From assembly GCF_014651115.1 (NCBI RefSeq), contig NZ_BMWG01000007.1, positions 62,001-126,000 on the forward strand: 64,000 bases of DNA, written 5' to 3'. The notes below the pieces were generated by a model. That model was not told the DNA's origin. It ran no database searches and saw only the letters and a program-made list of their open reading frames with translations. This document shows, piece after piece, positions 8,830 to 15,778 of this stretch. Each line of letters starts with the position of its first letter. Positions within the stretch are counted from its first letter, which is position 1. The stretch is from Streptomyces inusitatus. Lineage in GTDB: Bacteria > Actinomycetota > Actinomycetes > Streptomycetales > Streptomycetaceae. The position numbers were made by a program, and so were the translations under genes.

Positions 8830-10446
8830 TCAGAGCAGCGTCTGCGGACGGTAGACCGTCAGCGCCCCCACCGCCTTGTCCACCGTCAGCGCGGCCGGCG
8901 CGTCGACCACCTCGCCGTCGTACGCCATCGGCGTACCGGGCTCCAGACCGGTGATCCGCACCCGGTGCAGCTGCTCCGCCGCGTGCACCGGCGAACGGCT
9001 CAACGGGCCCGCGAGCGCCGCCGCCAGCAGCCGCAGCCCCGGCCACCGGCCGCCGTGGACCACCCGTACGTCCAGCAGCCCGTCCGCCAGATCCTGGCGG
9101 TGACCCGGTGTCGGCCCCACCCGCTGGTAGATCCCGTTCCCCGCGAACAGCAGCCACATCGGGCGGCGGCGGCCCTGGACGGAAGCCTCCAGCGGCCGTC
9201 CGTGGCGCAGCACCTTCGCCGCCGCGATCACCCCGGCGGGCCAGCCGCCGACGCGCGGGGACCACCGCTCGCGGATGTTCACCAGCTCCGGGTAGACGCC
9301 CAGGCTGAAGGTGTTGAGGAAGTACCCCGGACCCCCGCCGTCCCCGCCGTCCCCGCTGTCCCCGCCGTCCCCGCTGTCCCCGCCGTCCTCGCTGTCCCCG
9401 CCGTTCTCGCCGTCGGAACCGTTCCGGGGCGGCCCCGGGGTGAACCGCCCCAGGTCCACCCGTACCGCGTCACCGCTCTCCAGCGCCCGGCAGGTGTCCT
9501 GGAAGGTCTCGATCCCCAGGTCGTACGCGAAGTGGTTGAACGTCCCGCCGGGGAACACCGCCAGCGGCAGCCCCCGCGCCACGGCGACGGCCGCCGCGCC
9601 GTTGATCGTGCCGTCCCCGCCGATGATCCCCAGCGCCCGGCCGCGCTCCGCCGCCTTCGCCAGCGCGGGGCCCAGCTCACCGGGGCCGCACTCCACGATC
9701 TCGGCCAGCGGCAGCGCCTCGCGCACCCGCTCCGCCGAGTCCGCCGACCCCGCGTCCTGGTTGACCACGATCACCAGCCCCTCGCCGCGCGGCAGCGCAG
9801 GCGCGTCACCCTGGGCCCGGCCCGGCGGCGGCAGCTGGGACCTGGTCGGCACCAGCCCCCGTACCGCGAACGCCGCACCCACCCCCAGCGCCGCGCCCAC
9901 CAGCACATCGCTCGGATAGTGCGCCCCCGTGTACACCCGGGAGAACGCGACCGACGCCGCGACCGGGGCGACGACCGCGCCCCAGCCCTTCGACTCCAGG
10001 GCCACCCCGGTCGCGAACGCCGCCGCCGACGCGGCGTGCCCCGAGGGGAAGGAGGTGGTGAACGGCTGCCGCTTCAGCTGCCGTATCACCGGAACCGCGT
10101 CGATCAGCGGACGCGCCCTGCGCACCGACCGCTTCCCCACCGTGTTGATCACGGCCGAGGCCAGCGCCAGCGACGCCATTCCGCGCACCGCCGCCCGCCG
10201 CGACCGCTTCCCGCCGCCCAGCGCCGCGATCCCGGCCGCCGCGCCCAGCCAGAGCACCCCGTGGTCGGCGGCATGACTCAGCCGGGGCAGCACCGGCTCG
10301 GCCGCCGGCCACTCCCGTTCCGCCACGGCGTGGAAGACCTTCCGGTCCCACCGGCCGAGCGGGCCCGGGGTCTTCGGCCGCCGCCAACCGCCGGTGCTCC
10401 TGCCGGGCTGTGCCTTTTTGTGCGGCTGTGCATTTTTGTACGACAT
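8830..10446 (-). CDS. PAP2 phosphatase - diacylglycerol kinase fusion protein
   Basis: 538 residues. The N-terminal half is a membrane PAP2 phosphatase with all three signature motifs: KRSVRRARP (105-113), PSGHA (134-138) and SRVYTGAHYPSD (169-180). The C-terminal half is a diacylglycerol/sphingosine-kinase catalytic domain with IVVNQ, GGDGT (276-280) and FPGGTFNHFA. Such fusions would dephosphorylate and phosphorylate lipid heads in one polypeptide, probably in phosphatidic acid/polyprenol metabolism at the membrane. A Gly/Asp/Ser repeat insert lies inside the kinase domain at about 343-373. The start is the ATG before YKNAQ; the upstream open frame is non-coding. Confidence 0.9.
   Translation of the reverse strand: MSYKNAQPHKKAQPGRSTGGWRRPKTPGPLGRWDRKVFHAVAEREWPAAEPVLPRLSHAADHGVLWLGAAAGIAALGGGKRSRRAAVRGMASLALASAVINTVGKRSVRRARPLIDAVPVIRQLKRQPFTTSFPSGHAASAAAFATGVALESKGWGAVVAPVAASVAFSRVYTGAHYPSDVLVGAALGVGAAFAVRGLVPTRSQLPPPGRAQGDAPALPRGEGLVIVVNQDAGSADSAERVREALPLAEIVECGPGELGPALAKAAERGRALGIIGGDGTINGAAAVAVARGLPLAVFPGGTFNHFAYDLGIETFQDTCRALESGDAVRVDLGRFTPGPPRNGSDGENGGDSEDGGDSGDGGDSGDGGDGGGPGYFLNTFSLGVYPELVNIRERWSPRVGGWPAGVIAAAKVLRHGRPLEASVQGRRRPMWLLFAGNGIYQRVGPTPGHRQDLADGLLDVRVVHGGRWPGLRLLAAALAGPLSRSPVHAAEQLHRVRITGLEPGTPMAYDGEVVDAPAALTVDKAVGALTVYRPQTLL
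9333..9414. repeat. 9-bp tandem repeat encoding a GDS/GGD linker
   Basis: About nine imperfect copies of CCCCGCCGT/CCCCGCTGT encode GGD, GDS and similar tripeptides within the kinase half of the fusion protein, just after RFTPGPPRNG. The frame is preserved. It is probably a length-variable surface loop. Confidence 0.85.
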
Positions 10447-10564
10447 GGGTCGCGAGTACCCCGTAACCGCCGCCGCCACGCGGACCGGCGCCCACCGACC
10501 GGGCGGGCCGCGCGTTCCGGCGACCCGCCGACGGATCCCCGGGACAGGCCCTAAGCTCCCGCCC

Positions 10565-10645
10565 ATGACCGTCGTCCCGGGCAACAGCGCTTCCACGGCA
10601 GCCCCTTGGGGCCGCCCGCTCTCCTCCCGCTCCTGTCCCCGGTGA
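10565..10645 (+). CDS. possible 26-residue leaderless leader peptide
   Basis: TAAGCT is followed 7 nt later by an ATG that opens a 26-codon frame ending SRSCPR, stop at 10643. It lies in the gap in front of the secreted molybdoenzyme, with 77 nt between its stop and that gene's start. The spacing matches leaderless actinobacterial promoters, and short upstream ORFs of this kind can act as attenuator leaders. There is only one Cys and no obvious codon cluster, so coding status is uncertain. Confidence 0.3.
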   Translation: MTVVPGNSASTAAPWGRPLSSRSCPR

Positions 10646-10722
10646 CACCGGCGGGCCGCCACCCGCCCTCCCGTACGGCACTGTGATCCGCACCCTCCCC
10701 GCCCCTCGCCCAGGAGGCCTCC

Positions 10723-11943
10723 TTGCCCTCTTCACCCGACCGCCGTGAACTGCTCAAGCTGCTCGCCGCGACACCGCTGGCCGCCGGGGCCCTGGCCGCG
10801 ACCGCGACCGCGCACGCCACCGCAGCCCCGATCCGTACCGCGACCGCCCCGGCCGCTGCCGCAGGGATCGTCAAGCCCGTCCCGCCCGAGCTGTTCACCC
10901 TGCGCGGCACCAACGCCGAGACCGTCTTCTCCGCCCTGCGCGACACCGGCCGGCTCACCCCCGCCGACCGCTTCTTCGTCCGGAACCACACCTCCACACC
11001 CAGACTCAGCGAGCGCGACTGGAAGCTCACGGTGTGGGGGAGCGGACTGACCGGCCGCCGCAGGTCGGTCGAGTTCGACTACGCCACGCTGCGCTCGCTG
11101 CCCGCCGTCACCCGCACCGCCGTGATCGAGTGCGCCGGAAACGGCCGCAGCCTCTTCACCACCCAGCAGGGCGAGAGCGTCAGCGGCACCTCCTGGACGC
11201 TCGGCGCGATCGGCGCGGCGCGCTGGCGCGGCGTACGGCTGAGAGACGTGCTGCACCGGGCCGGGCTCTCCTCGTCCGCCGTCGACGTCATGCCCAGCGG
11301 ACTCGACGACGAATTCGTCACCGGAGGCGTCAACCTCGGCCGGGTGCGCCGCCCGCTGCCCGTCGCCAAGGCTCTCGACGATGTGATCCTCGCGTACGAG
11401 ATGAACGGCGAGCCCCTCCCGTACGACCACGGCTACCCGGTCCGGGTGGTCGTCCCGTCCTGGATCGGCATAGCGTCCGTCAAATGGCTCGGCGACATCG
11501 AGGTCAGCGACACCCCGCTCGCCTCACCGTGGAACACGCAGTTCTACCGTCTCTTCGGAGCCGCCCACCCGCCCGGCGGCAGCGCGCCCCTCACCCGGCA
11601 GACGATCAAGAGCGCCTGGGAACTGCCCTTCGGCGCGACCCTGGCGGCGGGCGAGACCCACACCCTCACCGGCCGCGCCTGGTCGGCCGCCGCCCCCCTG
11701 GAGACCGTGGAGATCAGCACCGACGGCGGGCGGAGCTGGCGGCGGGCGCGGGTGCTCGACCGCCCGCGCCGGGGCGGCTGGGTCCGCTGGCGCGCCGACT
11801 GGCTGCCGGACCGCACCGGGCCCGCCGAACTCCTCGCCCGCGCCACCGACCGGGCCGGGAACCGCCAGCCGGAGCGGACCGTCCACAACACCCAGGGGTA
11901 TCTCTTCGACGCCGTCGTGCGTCACCCCGTCACCGTCGTCTGA
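10723..11943 (+). CDS. exported molybdopterin-dependent oxidoreductase (sulfite-oxidase family)
   Basis: 406 residues from a TTG placed 5 nt after a perfect AGGAGG. A Tat-type signal (DRRELLKLLAATPLAAGAL) covers about residues 6-35. The Moco domain carries the family cysteine in IECAGNGRS and the PYDHGYPVRVVVP loop; the C-terminal 110 residues are the Mo-co dimerisation domain. It resembles the SorA/YedY-like enzymes that fold before export and oxidise or reduce S-oxo compounds. The electron partner is not encoded next to it, and the exact substrate is unknown. Confidence 0.88.
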   Translation: MPSSPDRRELLKLLAATPLAAGALAATATAHATAAPIRTATAPAAAAGIVKPVPPELFTLRGTNAETVFSALRDTGRLTPADRFFVRNHTSTPRLSERDWKLTVWGSGLTGRRRSVEFDYATLRSLPAVTRTAVIECAGNGRSLFTTQQGESVSGTSWTLGAIGAARWRGVRLRDVLHRAGLSSSAVDVMPSGLDDEFVTGGVNLGRVRRPLPVAKALDDVILAYEMNGEPLPYDHGYPVRVVVPSWIGIASVKWLGDIEVSDTPLASPWNTQFYRLFGAAHPPGGSAPLTRQTIKSAWELPFGATLAAGETHTLTGRAWSAAAPLETVEISTDGGRSWRRARVLDRPRRGGWVRWRADWLPDRTGPAELLARATDRAGNRQPERTVHNTQGYLFDAVVRHPVTVV

Positions 11944-12030
11944 CGCGCCCGTCGGCCCCGCCGTTTGTATAAAGGGCTCGTGGGCACCCGCCCACGACAC
12001 CGACCGACCGACGGACGGCGAGGCCACGGC

Positions 12031-13314
12031 ATGGCGCGCACGCCCCCCGAGCGCACGCCCCCCGGGCGGACACCTCACGGGCGGACACCTCACGAAGGGC
12101 ACGGCCCCGTCCGCTACGGCCCGCCCGCGCCCGAACCGGGGCTGCCCGTGCCGGACGGCCTCGCCGAGGTGCTCGCCGCCGCGTCCCGGCGCTTCGCCGG
12201 GGAGCCGCCCGGCGGCGGGCCAGCCCTGCGCGAGGCGGCGGCGGGCTACTGGCGGCGGCGCGGCCTCGCCGCCGGACCGGACGGCGTCGTCGCCGCGCCC
12301 GGACCGCAGCCGCTGCTCTTCGCCCTGCTCGGCGCGTACGGCGGTGCGGGCGCGCACGGCCGGGGCGATGTGCTGCTGCCCCGGCCCAGCCCCGCCTGGT
12401 GGACACCGCAGGCCCGGCTGCTCGGCCGGCCCGCCTACCGGGTCCCGACCCCCGCCGAGTGCGGGGGAGTGCCCGACCCGTACGCCCTCCTGGAGACCGT
12501 CCGCCGGGTGCGCGCCGAGGGCGGCGCGCCCGCCCTGCTGCTGCTCTCCGTCGCCGACGACCCCACCGCCACCGTCCCGCCGCCCGAGATCCTCCGCGAG
12601 GCGTGCGAGGCCGCCGTCGGCGAGGGGCTGCACATCATCAGCGACGAGACCTGGCGCGACACCCTCCACCGGCCCGGCGGGACCACACTGATCAGCCCCG
12701 CCGAGATGTGCCCCGACGACGTCACCGTCATCGCCGACCTCGCCGGGGCGCTGCTGCCCTCGGCCTGGCCCGCCGCCGTCGCCCGCTTCCCGCCGACCGC
12801 CGCGGGGGCCGCCCTGCGCGCCGGGACCCTCGACCTGCTCACCGCGCTCGGCGCGAACGTCGCCGAACCCGTCGCGGCCGCCGCCGCCCACGCGCTCGCC
12901 GAACCCGCGCCCGTCACCGCCCACCGCGAACGCGCGGTCGCCCTCCACGCACGGGTCGGGGCCGCCGCCCACCGCGCCGTCCTCGCCTCCGGCGCGCTCG
13001 CCCGCCCTCCCGCGGCCGGCCGCCATCTCTACGCGGACCTCGGCCCGCTCCGCCGGGGCCTCGCCGCCCGGGGCGTCGGCGACTCCATGGAGCTGGAGGA
13101 GTATCTGACCGGCCGTCTCGGGACCCCCGTCCCCGGCGGACACCGCTTCGGCGACGAACTCGGCGCGCTCCGGGTACGGCTCTCCACCGCCCCCCTCCTC
13201 GGCGCGACCGCCGAACTGCGCGCCGAGGCCCTCGCCTCCCCGGACCCCCTCGCACTGCCCCAGGTCGCCGACGCCCTCACACTGCTGGCCACCGCCCTCG
13301 GTGAACTGCGGTGA
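12031..13314 (+). CDS. aminotransferase-fold (type I PLP) protein lacking any lysine
   Basis: 427 residues from ATG 12031 (GCGAGG upstream). The fold is recognisable as class I/II aminotransferase: ALREAAAGYWRRRGL, VAAPGPQPLLFALLGAYG, LLPRPSPAWWTPQARLLG, a HIISDETWRDTL strand with the cofactor Asp, and a C-terminal small domain. The strand that should hold the PLP lysine reads VIADLAGALLPSAWP with no Lys, and no lysine occurs anywhere in the protein. It therefore cannot form the normal internal aldimine and is probably a pseudo-enzyme or binding protein. The N-terminus has repeated RTPP/RTPH units. Confidence 0.8.
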   Translation: MARTPPERTPPGRTPHGRTPHEGHGPVRYGPPAPEPGLPVPDGLAEVLAAASRRFAGEPPGGGPALREAAAGYWRRRGLAAGPDGVVAAPGPQPLLFALLGAYGGAGAHGRGDVLLPRPSPAWWTPQARLLGRPAYRVPTPAECGGVPDPYALLETVRRVRAEGGAPALLLLSVADDPTATVPPPEILREACEAAVGEGLHIISDETWRDTLHRPGGTTLISPAEMCPDDVTVIADLAGALLPSAWPAAVARFPPTAAGAALRAGTLDLLTALGANVAEPVAAAAAHALAEPAPVTAHRERAVALHARVGAAAHRAVLASGALARPPAAGRHLYADLGPLRRGLAARGVGDSMELEEYLTGRLGTPVPGGHRFGDELGALRVRLSTAPLLGATAELRAEALASPDPLALPQVADALTLLATALGELR

Positions 13315-13330
13315 GCTGCGGTGAACTGCG
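13301..13330. repeat. triplicated 10-bp repeat over the stop codon
   Basis: GGTGAACTGC, GGTGAGCTGC and GGTGAACTGC run across the stop of the aminotransferase-fold gene. This is a small slippage repeat of no evident function. Confidence 0.6.
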
Positions 13331-13379
13331 CTGACGCGGCCGAAGACCCCGCCGCCCGCCGCCCCCCGTACCGGGACCC

Positions 13380-14048
13380 TCAGGCGTGCTTGCCCGGCGG
13401 GTCCGGGCGCGGGCGGCGCAGTCTGCGCCACACCGGCGGCGTCGCACTGATCAGCACGGTCAGGGCCACCGCCACGGCCACGCCCTTCCACGCCTGGTCG
13501 AAGAGGGCGCCGCCCAGGATGCCGATGAGCTGATACGTCACCGCCCAGGCCAGACAGGCCGGCAGATCGCCCCGGACGAAGGTCCGCAGGGGCATCCGGG
13601 CCAGCAGACACGCCAGCATCACCGGGATCCGCCCCGCCGGGATCAGCCGGGAGAGCACCAGGACCGCGACCCCGTGCTCGGCCAGCTTCAGCTGGGCCTG
13701 CTCCAGCCGCTCCGGCGCGGCGTGACCGCGCAGCCGCTCCAGCCAGCGGGAGCCGTTCCTGGAGCGGACCCCGCGCCGCCCGAGCCAGTACAGCGTCACA
13801 TCGCCGAGCAGCGCCGCCGACGAGGCGGTCAGGAAGATGAGGAGCAGCGCCAGGGGCGAGGCCTGGTGGAAGGCCACCACCGCCGCCGAACTGACCAGCG
13901 CCCCCGTGGGCACCACCGGCACCAGCGCCCCCAGGGCGACCAGCAGAAAGAGCGACGGATAGCCCACGGCCTGCTGGGTGGACTCCGGGGGCAGCGCCCC
14001 GAGAACCTCGGACACCCGCTCCCACCCCTGTGACGGCAGGGAGCTCAC
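13380..14048 (-). CDS. DedA family membrane protein
   Basis: 222 residues starting at a GTG that overlaps the MBL gene stop (GTGA), so translation is coupled. Hydrophobic segments lie at about 28-60, 65-90, 130-150 and 165-205. Family motifs include the loop after the first helix, SRLIPAGRIPVMLACLLARMP (DedA R-x3-G box) and a C-terminal basic tail. DedA proteins translocate or flip lipids (undecaprenyl phosphate, PE) and support membrane potential. The role here is inferred from family only. Confidence 0.87.
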   Translation of the reverse strand: MSSLPSQGWERVSEVLGALPPESTQQAVGYPSLFLLVALGALVPVVPTGALVSSAAVVAFHQASPLALLLIFLTASSAALLGDVTLYWLGRRGVRSRNGSRWLERLRGHAAPERLEQAQLKLAEHGVAVLVLSRLIPAGRIPVMLACLLARMPLRTFVRGDLPACLAWAVTYQLIGILGGALFDQAWKGVAVAVALTVLISATPPVWRRLRRPRPDPPGKHA

Positions 14049-14815
14049 CGCGCCGCCTCCGGCCGGAACCGCTCCCCGTGGCCCAGTCGCCGCACCGCCA
14101 CCAGCGGCGCGAGCCGGGCCGCGTGCCGGACGAACTCGTCGCCCGGCGCGTGGAACTCGTGCGGGCGCACCCCGTCGAGACCGATCGGCCAGTAGGTGCC
14201 GTAGTGCACCGGAACGGCCCAGTCGGGCCGGAGCGCGGCGAGCGCCTGCGCCGCGCGGCCCGCGTCCAGATGACCGTGGCCCAGATAGGGGCCCCAGCCG
14301 CCGACCGGCAGCAGCGCCACATCCACCTCGCCGACCTCCTCCGCCATCGCGTCGAAGAGCCCGGTGTCCCCGGCGAAGTAGGTACGCGCCTCCCCGGCGA
14401 TCACATAGCCCAGCGCGGGCGAGCGGCGCGGCCCCACCGGCAGCCGCCGTCCGTCGTGCAGCGCGGGCACCACCCGTACCGTCAGCGGCCCCACCCGGAA
14501 CTCGTCCCCCGGGGACACCTCGCTCACCCGCAGCCCCAGCCGGGTCAGCCCCGGCACCGCCCGCGCCGCGCCGCGCGGCACCACCAGCGGGGTGCCCGGA
14601 GCCAGCCGGGCCAGCGAGGGCAGATGCAGATGGTCCGAGTGCAGATGCGAGACCAGCACCGCGTCCGCGACCGCGGCCTCGGGCGGCGGCAGCTCCCCAC
14701 GCCGTCTGCGCAGATGCGCCAGCCGCCGCGCGAACAGCGGATCGGTCAGCACCCGGGTCCCGGAGTCCTCGACCGTGCAGGTGGCATGACCCCACCAGGT
14801 GACCTCCACCGGCAC
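14045..14815 (-). CDS. MBL fold metallo-hydrolase (UlaG-like)
   Basis: 256 residues from a GTG preceded by AAGGAGG. Metal ligands: the HLHSDH motif (57-62), YFAGDTG and VHYGTYWP. WWGHATCTVEDSGTRVLTDP at the N-terminus marks the UlaG/RomA-like branch, which hydrolyses lactones, phosphodiesters or N-acyl phospholipids. Coupled by GTGA to DedA downstream, so a lipid-related substrate is a reasonable guess, unproven. Confidence 0.88.
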   Translation of the reverse strand: MPVEVTWWGHATCTVEDSGTRVLTDPLFARRLAHLRRRRGELPPPEAAVADAVLVSHLHSDHLHLPSLARLAPGTPLVVPRGAARAVPGLTRLGLRVSEVSPGDEFRVGPLTVRVVPALHDGRRLPVGPRRSPALGYVIAGEARTYFAGDTGLFDAMAEEVGEVDVALLPVGGWGPYLGHGHLDAGRAAQALAALRPDWAVPVHYGTYWPIGLDGVRPHEFHAPGDEFVRHAARLAPLVAVRRLGHGERFRPEAAR

Positions 14816-14879
14816 GTGCCCTCCTTCTTCCGCCTTCTGCCCGAACCGCTCCCGTACGACCGCTCCCGTACGAGCCTAG

Positions 14880-15107
14880 GTCGTGTCTTCGAAGTCCCGT
14901 CTGCCTGTCGTGCCCTGGCACGCACTCCCCCTGGGCTTCGCCCGGGGGGACCCCCACGCCGCGTTGTCGTCAGTCGCCGACGGCCCCCTGGGCTTCGCCC
15001 GGGAGGTACCCCCACCGCGTGGGCTCCTTCCTCCGCCTTGCGATCGTACGCACCAGACCCCGCCAGACCCTCCCTACGGGAGGACGACGCTACTTCGAAG
15101 ACACTCC
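14880..15107. mobile_element. 228-bp MITE-like element with CTAG flanks
   Basis: The ends are near-identical inverted repeats sharing 13 consecutive bases (GTGTCTTCGAAGT) and are bounded on both sides by CTAG, which looks like a 4-bp target duplication. There is no transposase inside; the interior is two 31-bp near-copies (14926, 14984) of a CCCTGGGCTTCGCCCGGG hairpin. The structure is that of a non-autonomous element mobilised in trans, probably by an IS5-type transposase (inference from end length and target site). Confidence 0.65.
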
Positions 15108-15178
15108 CTAGGGCCTCTGCCCGGGGAGCCGATCGGGAGTAGGGTCTGCGGCGAACGACGAGAGCAGGGTGACCCACC

Positions 15179-15583
15179 ATGAACGGCTTACGCGTGGCGA
15201 CCATCGCCAGCCTGACCCCCCTCGAAGAGCTCGACCGGGAACCCTTCCTGGTCGACACCCGCCGACAGCAGGCGATGTGCGCGCGATGGGCGGCCGAGCG
15301 GGGGCACACCGTCACCAGGGAGCTGCTCTTCTACGGGCTGAGCCCCGGCCACCGCGGACTGTGGGCCGATGTCGACGACGGGCAGGTGGACCTCTTCCTC
15401 GTCCCCACGGAACGGGTGCTGGCCCGGGCGGTGGTCTCGGTCCCGGACTTCCTCGCGGAGTGCGAGCGGCGCGGCGTCCCGGTGGAGACCGCCGGACGGG
15501 AGGAGCCGGTGTACGACGCGGCCATGAAGGCGGACGTCCACCGCAGGCTCTCCATGCCGACGGCGGGCTACGACGGCTGCTGA
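15179..15583 (+). CDS. small protein with a degenerate resolvase-like fold
   Basis: 134 residues. The order of segments resembles the N-terminal domain of serine recombinases. A TRRQQAMCARWAAERGHTV helix-strand comes first, then GLWADVDDGQVDLFLVPTE, then VSVPDFLAECERRGVPVETA where resolvases have R...l..l...GV. The catalytic Ser and the arginine cluster are missing and there is no DNA-binding tail, so it is not a recombinase. It lies just downstream of the MITE-like element. Function unknown. Confidence 0.65.
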   Translation: MNGLRVATIASLTPLEELDREPFLVDTRRQQAMCARWAAERGHTVTRELLFYGLSPGHRGLWADVDDGQVDLFLVPTERVLARAVVSVPDFLAECERRGVPVETAGREEPVYDAAMKADVHRRLSMPTAGYDGC

Positions 15584-15584
15584 G

Positions 15585-15655
15585 CCCCCCGCCCGTGGAG
15601 CCCCCAGTCCGTGGAGCCTCCCGCCCGTGGAGCCTCGCCGCCTGTGGAGCCCCCC
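15585..15655. repeat. four imperfect copies of a CCCGTGGAGCC unit
   Basis: Directly after the stop codon of the resolvase-fold gene, units like CCCGTGGAGCCCCC, CAGTCCGTGGAGCCTCC and CCCGTGGAGCCTCG follow each other. They occupy part of the 195-bp gap before the next gene; nothing else is visible there. Confidence 0.65.
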
Positions 15656-15778
15656 GGGCCCCGCGCGCCCCCGCACCCGCCCCCGTGCTCCGGCCCAGCC
15701 GGCGGAACCTTGCCGTCCGGTCTGCTCGCGTCCGCCGCTGTGCCAGGCTGGACGCCTGATCCGGGATGAGGTGGCGGC

